A DNA stretch of 64,000 bases from Winogradskya consettensis (lineage in GTDB: Bacteria; Actinomycetota; Actinomycetes; Mycobacteriales; Micromonosporaceae). Location of the stretch: the NCBI RefSeq assembly GCF_018332715.1, contig NZ_BOQP01000027.1, positions 124,001 through 188,000 of the forward strand, read 5' to 3'. The notes beneath the pieces were generated by a model that saw nothing but the letters and a program-made list of their open reading frames with translations, was not told the origin of the DNA and made no database searches. Below are positions 42,235 through 52,000 of the stretch, in pieces. Both the position numbers and the translations under genes were made by a program. How positions within the stretch are numbered: the stretch's first letter is position 1; the number at the start of each line of letters is the position of its first letter.

Positions 42235-43224
42235 ATGATCGTGGAGCTGCGTACCCTGCGGTACTTCGCGGCGATCGCCCACGCAGGTTCGGTGACCGCG
42301 GCAGCCACCGTCCTGCACGTCACCCAGCCGTCGTTGTCGCGGCAGATGCGGCTGCTCGAACGGCACCTGGGCATGGACCTGTTCGTCCGCGACGGCGGCG
42401 GGTTCCGGCTGAGCGCGGCCGGGGCCGCGTTCCTGCCCGCCGTCGAACGCCTGCTCGCCCAGGCCGAGCGGACACGGACCGAGGCCGCGGCGATCGCCGC
42501 CGGGCGCCTGGAGCACCTGACGATCGCCGCACCGGGCACGACACTCACCGATGTCGTCGCACCGTTCCTGGCCACGTTGTCCGCCGGCGACCCGATGCCC
42601 GCGGTCCGGGCCACGCTGCCGGCCTCGGCATACTCCGCTCTGGACAGCGGCGCCGACCTGGCCATCGGCACAACACCCTGGCCCGCCGGGTACGCCGGGA
42701 TGGCGCTGGCCGATCTGCCGGTGTGGGCGTACGTGCCGCAGGACCACCCATGGGCGAACGGGACGTCGGTCTCCCTCGCCGAGCTGGCCGCCGCGACCCT
42801 GCTGCTGCAGACGGCCGACTACCACCCACGGCGGGCACTCGACCACGCCGTCGACGAGGCCCGGCTGGTCTACGCGACGGTGCACGAGTTCACCTCGGCC
42901 GAGGTGGCCCAGGCGGTGGCGGCATCCGGCCGGGGAATCGCCGTGGTCTCGGACGACACCCGCTTCGGCCTGCGCCCGCTGAACGTGCTCGGGCCGAACG
43001 GCACGGTACGGATCAGCCTCTACGCCGCCTGGAGCCGCAACCACTACGGCGCCGATGCCATAGCGGCCCTCACCCGGCGACTGGCAGCCTTCTGCGTCAG
43101 CCGCTATGGGGCGCAGGTGGCACCGGTATTGTCTGCCCATGGCCGGGGCGAAGCGAGCGACGCTGAAGGACGTGGCGGCGGCGAGCGGCGTCTCCCGGGC
43201 GACCGTCAGCTTCGTGCTCAATGA
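42235..43224 (+). CDS. LysR-family regulator
   Basis: 329 residues from the ATG at 42235. N-terminal HTH: LRTLRYFAAIAHAGSVTAAA, TVLHVTQPSLSRQMRLLE; then a LysR substrate domain (LTIAAPGTTLTDVVAPFLA, GRGIAVVSDDTRFGLR). Divergent from the aldehyde dehydrogenase, the normal place for its regulator. Odd: the natural end should be near TRRLAAFCVSR (about 43110), yet the frame goes on for about 38 residues of Gly/Arg-rich text (RGEASDAEGRGGGERRLPGD) and overlaps the next gene by 86 bp. A lost stop codon is the simplest explanation. Confidence 0.9.
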   Translation: MIVELRTLRYFAAIAHAGSVTAAATVLHVTQPSLSRQMRLLERHLGMDLFVRDGGGFRLSAAGAAFLPAVERLLAQAERTRTEAAAIAAGRLEHLTIAAPGTTLTDVVAPFLATLSAGDPMPAVRATLPASAYSALDSGADLAIGTTPWPAGYAGMALADLPVWAYVPQDHPWANGTSVSLAELAAATLLLQTADYHPRRALDHAVDEARLVYATVHEFTSAEVAQAVAASGRGIAVVSDDTRFGLRPLNVLGPNGTVRISLYAAWSRNHYGADAIAALTRRLAAFCVSRYGAQVAPVLSAHGRGEASDAEGRGGGERRLPGDRQLRAQ

Positions 43225-44071
43225 CACGCCGAACCAGAGCATCTCCCAGGCCACCCGGGCGCGGATCCTGGCGGTGGTGCGCGACCTCGGCTACAAGCCC
43301 CACGGCATCGCCCGGGCACTGCGGGAGGGCACGTCACGCATCGTCGTGCTCTACATCGACAGCGGCCTGGAGGGCAACTACTCGCGCAGCTATCTGCGCG
43401 GGCTCGACGAGGAACTCGCCGCCCACGACCATGTGCTCGTCGTCCGGCACGGCCCGACCGGCGCCGGGGCGGAGCAGCAGCTGCGCGACGCGATCAATCC
43501 GCGGGCCGTGGTGCACTTCGCGGAGGCGTACCGCACCGGTCATGAGCTCGAGGACCGTGGCGGTGGCCGGCGTGACGGGCTCGCCGCGCACACCATGCTG
43601 CAGATCGGCTGTCTCGCTGCTCATGGGCATACCCGGATCGCTCTCGCCCTGCCGGACGCCCAGGCGCCGCTGCGGGAGATCCGGGAGCTGTTCTCCCGTC
43701 AGGCCGCCGGCGAGCTGGGCCTGCCGTCCCCGGTGACCGTGGTCGTGCCCCGGCCCCGGGACGCGGGCACGGCCGCCGTCGCCGAGTTCCGTGGCGGGCA
43801 TCCCGCGGTGACCGCCTTCGCGGGCTATGACGACGACGTCGCGTTACGCACCCTGACCGCCCTGCACGATCTCGGCGTGGACGTGCCGGGCGAGGCCGCG
43901 GTGATGGGCTTCGACGACACCGAGTACGGCGCCCTGTTCACGCCGGCGCTGACGACCGTGCACATCGACGCGGAGGCGCACGGGCGCATCGCCGCGCGCG
44001 ACGTGCTGGGGTTACCGACCGCTGATCTGCAGGCCGTGCCCGCCCGGGTGATCGAGCGCCACACCGTCTGA
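43139..44071 (+). CDS. LacI-family regulator, possibly of the LigM operon
   Basis: 310 residues from the ATG at 43139. HTH/hinge: ATLKDVAAASGVSRATVSFV, ILAVVRDLGYKPHGIARALR; sensor domain: RIVVLYIDSGLEGNYSRSYL, GHTRIALALPDAQAP, AAVMGFDDTEYGALFTPALT. It is shorter than most LacI members (about 330-340) because the region between the two sensor lobes is short. It lies immediately upstream of the LigM-like gene, with a 16-bp perfect tandem repeat in between, so control of the demethylation operon is likely. The start codon lies inside the LysR reading frame. Confidence 0.88.
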   Translation: MAGAKRATLKDVAAASGVSRATVSFVLNDTPNQSISQATRARILAVVRDLGYKPHGIARALREGTSRIVVLYIDSGLEGNYSRSYLRGLDEELAAHDHVLVVRHGPTGAGAEQQLRDAINPRAVVHFAEAYRTGHELEDRGGGRRDGLAAHTMLQIGCLAAHGHTRIALALPDAQAPLREIRELFSRQAAGELGLPSPVTVVVPRPRDAGTAAVAEFRGGHPAVTAFAGYDDDVALRTLTALHDLGVDVPGEAAVMGFDDTEYGALFTPALTTVHIDAEAHGRIAARDVLGLPTADLQAVPARVIERHTV

Positions 44072-44126
44072 GATTTCCCCGGGATTGTGTCTTGCGCCAT
44101 CTCGTAACAAGCCGGTAGCTTCTGCG

Positions 44127-44158
44127 ACTAGCTCGGTTTAGTACTAGCTCGGTTTAGT
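44127..44158. promoter_or_regulatory. Perfect 16-bp tandem repeat before the LigM-like gene
   Basis: ACTAGCTCGGTTTAGT occurs twice without a gap at 44127-44142 and 44143-44158, 42 bp upstream of the LigM-like start. Each unit is itself partly symmetric (ACTA...TAGT). An operator for the adjacent LacI-type protein is the most likely meaning; not proven. Confidence 0.7.
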
Positions 44159-44199
44159 GGCTGTGAACAGGCCACATACCCGCCAGCAGGAGGCGAATA

Positions 44200-45540
44200 A
44201 TGTCTGCTCCCCACCTTCAGGACGGCATCGACAGGGCCGGCTCAGCCGTGCAGCTGCTGTGGAAACCGGGTGCCGCCCCGTGGACCCCCGAGGCCGTCGA
44301 CTCCGAGTACGCCGGCTGGCGCGCCGAGCAGCGCGCCTGGCACGAGGGCGTCGCCGTCTCGAACCTGTCCCACCACATGTACGACATGGTCATCGAGGGC
44401 CCCGGAGCCACGAAGCTGCTCGCCGCGGTCAGCGCCAACAACTACGAGAAGTTCGCCGTCGGCCAGGCCAAGCAGATCGTCCCGGTCACCGAGCGGGGAT
44501 TCATCGTCACCGACGGGATCCTCGCCCGCGAGGCCGAGCAGAGGTACACCCTCTCCGGGGTCCCGGCCTCGCAGCACTGGGTGCAGTACCACGGTGAGCA
44601 GGGCGGCTACGACGTCTCGTTCACCACCGACCCGTCCACGGCGTACCGCCCGGGCGGCGCGGACCCGAAGCTGTTCCGCTACCAGGTGCAGGGACCACTG
44701 GCCCAGCAGCTCGTGGAGAGCGTGTTCGGCGGGCCGTTGCCCCCGACCCGGTTCTTCCACTGGACACCGGTCACGCTCGGCGGGCGTACCTTCAAGGCGC
44801 TTCGGCACGGCATGGCCGGACAGGCCGGGTACGAGTTCATCGGCGACTGGGCCGACGGGCAGTACGTCCTCGACGCCCTGCTGGCCGCGGGGGAACCGCT
44901 CGGCGTGGTCCGCGTCGGCGCGCTGGCCTACACCACGGCCTCCGTCGAGAGCGGCTGGATCCCGTCACCCACCCCCGCGGTCTACACCGACCCGGCACTG
45001 CGGGCCTACCGGGAATGGCTTCCGCTGTACGGCATCGAGGGTCAGCGCCCGCTGCACGGCAGCTTCTACTCCGACGACATCGAGGACTACTACGTCACGC
45101 CGTACGAGCTCGGCTACGGCCGCCTGATCAACTTCGACCACGACTTCATCGGCCGCGACGCGCTGCTCGAGGCGAAGGAGAACGTACGCTGGTCCAAGGT
45201 GACCCTGGTGCTGAACAACGACGACGTGCGCCGCGTCCTCGGCGACGATCCCGGATTCACGCTCAGCTACTCGAGGCACCGCATCGAGAGCGCCTCCGGG
45301 CCGGCCGGCACCACGTACCACATCGCCTCGCTCGACCCTTATCACGCGATACTCGCGCTCTCACTGGTCGCACCCGAGCACGCCGCACCCGGCACCGAGG
45401 TGTCCGTCGTCTGGGGAGAACACCCCGGCCCGGGCACCGCCGCGGACGCCGACCTCGGCTTCCCCCGCATCCGCGCCACGGTGCAGCCCGCTCCGTACAA
45501 CGAGCATGCCCGCACCCGGTACCGTCGCGACGACGCCTGA
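44200..45540 (+). CDS. LigM-like THF-dependent aryl O-demethylase (GcvT fold)
   Basis: 446 residues from the ATG at 44200 (GGAGG site upstream). The text follows LigM/DesA enzymes closely: WRAEQRAWHEGVAVSNLSHH, KQIVPVTERGFIVTDGIL, FKALRHGMAGQAGYEFIG, VESGWIPSPTPAVYTDPAL, REWLPLYGIEGQRPLHGSF and DIEDYYVTPYELGYGRLINF. His59 and Tyr244 match the LigM catalytic pair as I recall it (His60, Tyr247). The Arg that I recall as binding the substrate carboxylate (Arg122) is Val121 here, so a non-carboxylate or differently bound substrate is possible. It would move a methyl group from an aryl methyl ether to THF. First gene of a four-gene operon; the other genes recycle methyl-THF. Confidence 0.85.
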   Translation: MSAPHLQDGIDRAGSAVQLLWKPGAAPWTPEAVDSEYAGWRAEQRAWHEGVAVSNLSHHMYDMVIEGPGATKLLAAVSANNYEKFAVGQAKQIVPVTERGFIVTDGILAREAEQRYTLSGVPASQHWVQYHGEQGGYDVSFTTDPSTAYRPGGADPKLFRYQVQGPLAQQLVESVFGGPLPPTRFFHWTPVTLGGRTFKALRHGMAGQAGYEFIGDWADGQYVLDALLAAGEPLGVVRVGALAYTTASVESGWIPSPTPAVYTDPALRAYREWLPLYGIEGQRPLHGSFYSDDIEDYYVTPYELGYGRLINFDHDFIGRDALLEAKENVRWSKVTLVLNNDDVRRVLGDDPGFTLSYSRHRIESASGPAGTTYHIASLDPYHAILALSLVAPEHAAPGTEVSVVWGEHPGPGTAADADLGFPRIRATVQPAPYNEHARTRYRRDDA

Positions 45541-45541
45541 C

Positions 45542-46408
45542 ATGACCGCTGCGACGACCCGGGCGGCAGCCAACCTCGAGCTGCTGCTCAGCGACTTCTC
45601 GCTGGAGATGACGGGCAAGGACGTCGAGGAGCTCGACGCCGCCCGGCCCGCCATCCCGGCGGGAACCAGGATCAACGTGACCTTCCTCGGCAACGAGGAC
45701 CTGACCATGCGCCGGACGGCCGCCCGGATGGTCAGGGCAGCCGGGTTCCGGCCGGTCCCGCACGTGTCCGCCCGCCGGCTGGAATCCCGCGCGGCCCTCG
45801 AGGCATTCCTGTCGGCGTTGCGCGTGGACGACGCCGCCGAGCAGATCTTCGCCGTCGGCGGTGACCCCGGCACACCGCACGGACCGTACGCCGACGCGCT
45901 GTCGGTGATCGAGTCCGGTGTGCTGGAGGAGTACGGCGTACGGCAGGTCAGCATCGCCGGATATCCCGAGGGCCACCCCGGCATCCCGGACGACGTGCTG
46001 TGGCCGGCGCTGGAGGCCAAGCACGCCGCCCTGACCGGGCGGGGCCTGGCCGGCGAGATCATCACCCAGTTCGGTTTCGACGTCGACCCGGTTCTGGACT
46101 GGATCGAGCGCGTCCGCGACCGGGGCATCGAGATGCCGGTCCGGGTCGGAGTGCCCGGCCCCGCCGGGGTGCGGCGGCTGCTGCGCTTCGCGGCCAGGTT
46201 CGGCGTCGGTACCAGCACCTCGATCGCCCGGAAGTACGGGCTGTCGATCACGAACCTGATGGGCACAGCGGGCCCGGACCGGCTCCTGCACGCCCTCGCC
46301 GCCGACTACCACCCGGAGCGGCACGGCGAGGTGAAGCTGCACTTCTACACGTTCGGCGGCCTGCGGGCCACGACCGAATGGATCACCGAATTCCGGAGGA
46401 ACACCTGA
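45542..46408 (+). CDS. metF: Methylenetetrahydrofolate reductase (MetF)
   Basis: 288 residues from the ATG at 45542, one base after the preceding stop codon. MetF-fold text: LLSDFSLEMTGKDVEELDAA, INVTFLGNED, AEQIFAVGGDPGTPHGPYAD, VSIAGYPEGHPGIPDD, EIITQFGFDVDPVLDWIERV and PVRVGVPGPAGVRRLL. In this operon it would work in the oxidative direction, turning the methyl-THF made by the LigM-like enzyme into methylene-THF, as LigM-linked MetF does in Sphingobium. It is not in a methionine locus, which supports a catabolic role. Confidence 0.92.
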   Translation: MTAATTRAAANLELLLSDFSLEMTGKDVEELDAARPAIPAGTRINVTFLGNEDLTMRRTAARMVRAAGFRPVPHVSARRLESRAALEAFLSALRVDDAAEQIFAVGGDPGTPHGPYADALSVIESGVLEEYGVRQVSIAGYPEGHPGIPDDVLWPALEAKHAALTGRGLAGEIITQFGFDVDPVLDWIERVRDRGIEMPVRVGVPGPAGVRRLLRFAARFGVGTSTSIARKYGLSITNLMGTAGPDRLLHALAADYHPERHGEVKLHFYTFGGLRATTEWITEFRRNT

Positions 46409-46409
46409 C

Positions 46410-47317
<908 letters not shown>

Positions 47318-47321
<4 letters not shown>

Positions 47322-48184
47322 CCGTCCACATCGACGGCAGGGCCATCGCGTACGAGGTCCGCGCACGCGTCGCCGCCGAGGTCGCCGCGGCCTTCCCCGA
47401 CCCCGCCACGGCGCCGGGCCTGGCCACCGTACTCGTGGGGGAGGACCCGGCCAGCGCTGTCTACGTCGCGAACAAACGCCGCGCCGTCCGCGAGGCCGGG
47501 ATGCGCGACCTGCACCGGGCCCTGCCGGCCGGCACCACCCAGGCCGGCGTCGCCGCGGTCATCGACGAGCTCGCCGCCGACCCCGCCGTCGACGCCATCC
47601 TGCTGCAACTGCCGCTGCCGCCCGGCCTCGACGCGGCGGCGCTCATCGACCGGATCCCCGCCGGCAAGGACGTCGACGGCCTCACCACCCACAGTGCGGG
47701 GTTGCTGGCCCGCGGGGAGCAGGGCCTGCGCCCGTGCACGCCCAGCGGCGTCATCGAGCTCCTCGAGTCGACGGGAGTCACCATCCGTGGCGCGAACGCC
47801 GTCGTGGTCGGACGCTCGGCCCTGGTCGGGCATCCGATGGCCGAACTGCTGCTGCAACGCGACGCCACCGTCACCGTCGTGCACCGGCACACCGCGGACC
47901 TGGCCGCGGTGACCCGCACGGCGGACATCCTCGTCGTCGCCGCCGGCGTCCCGGCCATGATCGGCGCCGAGCACGTGAAACCCGGCGCCACGGTCATCGA
48001 CGTCGGCATCCACCGCACGGACAACGGTCTCACCGGCGACGTCCGCATCGCCGAACTGGACGGCATCGCCACCCGGGTCACCCCGGTCCCCGGCGGCGTC
48101 GGCCCGATGACCATCGCCATGCTCATGGTCAACACCCTCCGCGCCGCCGGTCACGGTCAATCAGCGAGGTGCTCGCGGAGCTGA
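47318..48184 (+). CDS. folD: Bifunctional methylene-THF dehydrogenase/cyclohydrolase (FolD)
   Basis: 288 residues, ATG overlapping the PurU stop (ATGA). Conserved blocks: ASAVYVANKRRAVREAGM (catalytic Lys), ILLQLPLPPGLD, AGKDVDGLTTH, RPCTPSGVIELL, NAVVVGRSALVGHPMAELLL and TPVPGGVGPMTIAMLM. It converts methylene-THF to formyl-THF with NADP, supplying PurU. As the fourth gene of the operon it closes the route methyl-THF, methylene-THF, formyl-THF, formate. A housekeeping folD is expected elsewhere; this is likely a dedicated second copy. Confidence 0.95.
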
Positions 48185-48586
48185 ACGTATTCGAATCCAA
48201 GAGTAAATGCTGTGCGCTATTTGGAATCCCACTTCGGACTATTACCCCTGTTTATATAATGTGTATTTTTCCGATATCTCTTCGGATTTGGCCGGCGCCT
48301 CGAATTCAACTCGAATCCATCGTTTGACCATGAAATCCTTCTAGGTGAATTGAAGCTGTTGATAGCCGCCAGGCGGATGTCCGGCAACCATTTGTCCGCG
48401 CCGCGCGCCTGCACCTGAAATCGGGTACGGTGCTCTGGCAGTGAGCAGGCGTAGAGGGTCTCGAAAGTATCCCTCGGGTAGTTGCATATCTCATTCATCC
48501 CTACCCGCCTCAGCATGAGCCTCGTACTGTCGGGGGTGTCATCGCCCTGGACCCCGGCGGCTCTTCTGTTACACCAGGGGTAGGTC
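48185..48586. other. AT-rich gap without a convincing gene
   Basis: GC falls to roughly 40-50 % over 48200-48360, far below the flanks. A minus-strand frame (48217-48588) can be read as MNEICNYPRDTFETLYACSL and so on, but it lacks a ribosome site and a known match. The 9-mer TCGAATCCA occurs twice (about 48191 and 48312), and a TATAAT-like sequence (TTATATAATG) lies near 48252. It may be foreign or decaying DNA, or a promoter-rich leader for the following gene. Confidence 0.55.
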
Positions 48587-49042
48587 ATGGAAGGTTTTCA
48601 GGTTGTGGCGTCGCCCGACGTTGTCGGGGTTCTGCGGCAGGAGCACGAGCGGATTCAGCAGTTGTGCCTTGACGTGCGGAAAGCCGGACAGGGCAGCAAG
48701 GAACGCCCTCTCGCTCTGCTGCAGGAGGCCGTCCATCTGCATCTGCTCGGCGAAATCGCTGTTGCTCACCCGGCCGTGCGCAACAGCGGTCCCGCCGGCG
48801 ACACCGTCGCGGTGGCCTGCCAGGTGGAGGGGGAGCAGCTCGAACGGGCCCTCAACGATCTCGAGGTCAGCAATCCTGACTTCGACGCGAGCTTTGAGGC
48901 CCTGTCGGGAGCATTGCTAGATCATGCCTCGGCTCAGCAGAGGGACGAGTTTCCGTTGCTGCGCCGCTACGTGACGACGCAGCGGTTGCACATGATGGCC
49001 GGTGCGATGCGCGACGCCCGGATCATGGCCGCGACTGACTGA
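48587..49042 (+). CDS. Hemerythrin-like (HHE domain) protein
   Basis: 151 residues from the ATG at 48587. Four helices with the HHE pattern: VLRQEHERIQQLCLDVRKA (first His), HLHLLGEIAVAHPAVRNS, where most homologues have H-x3-E-E and YP, and LLDHASAQQRDEFPLLRRYV (last His and Glu). One Glu of the second metal-binding block is replaced, so the di-iron site may be incomplete. Such proteins bind O2/NO-reactive iron or store iron. The gene is isolated between an AT-rich gap and a convergent subtilase gene. Confidence 0.75.
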   Translation: MEGFQVVASPDVVGVLRQEHERIQQLCLDVRKAGQGSKERPLALLQEAVHLHLLGEIAVAHPAVRNSGPAGDTVAVACQVEGEQLERALNDLEVSNPDFDASFEALSGALLDHASAQQRDEFPLLRRYVTTQRLHMMAGAMRDARIMAATD

Positions 49043-49057
49043 CGGTGACCGGCCGGC

Positions 49058-49085
49058 AGCGCCCGCCGCAAGAGTGGCGGGCGCT
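49058..49085. terminator. Bidirectional terminator-like hairpin
   Basis: A perfect 10-bp stem (AGCGCCCGCC at 49058-49067 and its complement at 49076-49085) with an 8-nt loop, between convergent stops. Confidence 0.8.
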
Positions 49086-49096
49086 ACCGACAGGGT

Positions 49097-52000
49097 TTAC
49101 CGGTAGCGGTAGGCGCGGATCACCGTCTGGCTGACGGTGGTGCCCGATTTGTCCCGGCCATGCACGCGTAAGGAAACGTAGCCCTTCCCCCGCGGATAGT
49201 GCACCGCCGGCCCGGAGGCACGCCAGGTGGCGCCGTCATCGAACGACACCTCGAGGCCGAGCCAGGCGCCGTGCACCGGAAGTCCTTTCTGGTCGCGGGC
49301 GATCAGCGGAACCTGGCCGACGCTCCCGGCACGAACAGCGCCGGACGCATCAAGAGCGGGAGCCACGTTGACGGTGAAGACAGGCACCAGCCCCTGAGCG
49401 CCGACGCCGGACGTGAAGGTGAATTCGGTGCTGGTCCGGGTGGAGAGCCCGCCGAAGCCGCCCGTCGTCTCCTGCAGAACCCGATAAACCGCGTCACCGT
49501 CAGGCAACCCGGCAGCGTCGACGTACAACCAATCCGACTCGCCCAGCAGCTCCCGACCCCGGTACAGCCGAGTGCTCACGGAGTCCAGAAGCTGGTTGTA
49601 CCCCGGATGCCCGGCCGCGTCGGTCAACGGAGGAAGCTGGGCGTAGAGGAGATCACCCTCGCGGCCCACCCACTCGTACCGGCTGCTGAACCGCGTCTGC
49701 AGAGGCGCCGCGCCCCAGTGCTCGACAGTGGAAGTAGCAGGTCGGTACGAGCCGTTCAAGTCGAGTCCCTGCAGGAACCCGTACTCGTCGAAGCTGACCC
49801 CGAGCCGCGTGTCGGTCTGCCACCGCGCACCGTTACCCGTGGCCAGATAGTTGACCCGCGATGCCCCGGGCCGCGCCCGAGCGATGCCCACGCCATATAC
49901 CTCGCCCTGCGAGTCACTCAGCTGCGCCCACTGCTGGACAACAGAACCGCCGTGGAAGACCTGCTTCTCCGCGGCCAGCTCAGTTCGCCGGTACGCGCGG
50001 TCGTACCCGTTCAGCACCTGCGCGACCGGCACCCGCTCGCCCACGAAGTACGCGTACGGGCTGTCGATGCCCCTTTCGCCGGAACCGCGCCGGGCCCACG
50101 TGCTCAGCACCGTCGCGGTTCCCGGCAGCCGCGGGCCGAGCTGGCGTACCCGCAGATTCTCGATGCCCGGCTGCAGCGTGCCGAAGATGACCGTGCCCTC
50201 GTCGCTCTGCTGCTCGGTGCCGATCCACGACTCGACGGCCGCCGCGGACGCATCCGGCACCGACACCTTCACCGGCGTCGCCTCCCGCGCGTCGAACGTG
50301 ATCGACGTGTCCCCGGTCAGGTCCAGCACCGGCTGGTAGATCATCGCCTGCTGCGAACCGTCCTGCGCCGCGGACTCGTCCAGGTACGTGCCGACGGTGT
50401 AGCGGCCCGGCGCCAGCCGCAGCGTGACCGTGCCGCTCGGGTCCCACGGCAGGGCGAAGTAGTCGCCCGCGACCTGGAAGATCCCCGTCAGGTAGTTGAT
50501 CACCGGCTTGCCGTCGAGGCCGAGGTGGTGCAGCGTGAGGGCGTAGCGCTCCGGCTCCTTCTGCACGGCGACCGCGGTCAGCACTCGCTGCGTGCCCGCC
50601 GTCGCCACGATGTCCGCGGTGTAGTCGCCGACCGGCAACGTCCTCGTGTCAGCGGTGACGGTGACCGCCGCTGTGCCCCCGGCCGGGACGGTGACCGTCT
50701 GCCGGTCGAGCGTGAACGCCTGGCCCGAGGTCAGCGCGAGTGCCAGCGTGAGGTCCACGGTCCCGCTGTTGCGGTAGGTAACCTGCTTGCTCACCGCGGC
50801 GTCGTCCTCGTGCGGCCACTTCTGCAACCCGAAAGACACCGACACCGGCTCCGCCGTGACCACCTGCGTGAGTGCCCGGGCTACGTCGACCCGTCCGGCT
50901 CCCTGCTCGAAAGCTTTGCCATCTCCCGTACGCGCGGACGACGCGATCAGCGTCTCCTTCAACCGGGCGCCGTCCCACTCCGGATGCGCCTGAGCCAGCA
51001 GCGCCGCGGCGCCCGCCACGTGCGGTGTGGCCATCGACGTGCCACTGAGCGTCATGTACGTGTCCGGGAAGTCAGCCGCCGGCTCCCCGATCGACGTCCC
51101 CGCGGCCCGCGCCGCCACGATGTCCACCCCCGGCGCGGCGATGTCGGGCTTGAGCGCGGCGTCACCGACCCGCGGCCCCCGGCTGGAGAATTCCGCGGTG
51201 ACGTCGGCCTTGTCGACCGCTGCCACGGTCAGCGCGGCATCCGCGCTGCCCGGGGAGCCGACCGTTGACGCCGACGGCCCTTCGTTGCCCGCGGCGATCA
51301 CGAACAGCGCCCCGGTCGACGCCGTCAGCGTGTTCACCGCCTCTTCGAGAGGGTCGGCGCCGTCGAAGTCGGGCCCGCCGAGGCTCAGGTTCACGACGCG
51401 GGCGTGCTGCTCCACGGCCGCCCACTGCATGCCCGCCAGGATCGCGGAGTCCTCGCAGAACTGGTCACCACAAACCTTGCCCGACAGGATCGTCGCGTCC
51501 GGCGCCACACCCCGGTACTTCCCGTTCGAGGCCGCCCCCGAGCCCGCGATGGTCGAGGCGACGTGCGTACCATGCCCCACCTGGTCGCCGCCCGCCGCCG
51601 TGGTGAAGTTCTTCTCCACCACCCGCCCGGCGAGATCCGGGTGCGTGGCGTCGACCCCGGAGTCCAGCACCGCGACCTTCATGCCCGTCCCGGTCAGCCC
51701 CGCCTGCCAGGCCGCAGGCGCCCCGATCTGCGGCACGCTCACGTCCAGCGACAGCTTCCGCCGCCCGTCCAGCCACACATGATCGCTCTTGGTCACCGCT
51801 TGCCACATCGACGACGACTTCGGCGCGCTCACCGCCAACGCCCGCAACGACGTCATCTCCCGCGTCGCATGCGAACCCACTGCCTTCCGCACGGCCGAGA
51901 AATTGGTCACGCTCTCCGACCCCAGGATCAGCGGTACGCCTGCGTGAGCCCGATCGTCATAACCCCCCTCGATCAGCCCGGTCACGTCGAACAGCCGCCG

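Noticed and set aside
39116..42238. 1040-codon plus-strand frame
   Set aside because: It runs across three real genes (GntR, DUF3500, antisense aldehyde dehydrogenase) in the wrong frame and reads as Arg/Pro/His-rich shadow text.
48217..48588. 123-codon minus-strand frame in the AT-rich gap
   Set aside because: No ribosome site, no recognised family, and the AT-rich composition gives no codon-bias support. Kept only as a remark.
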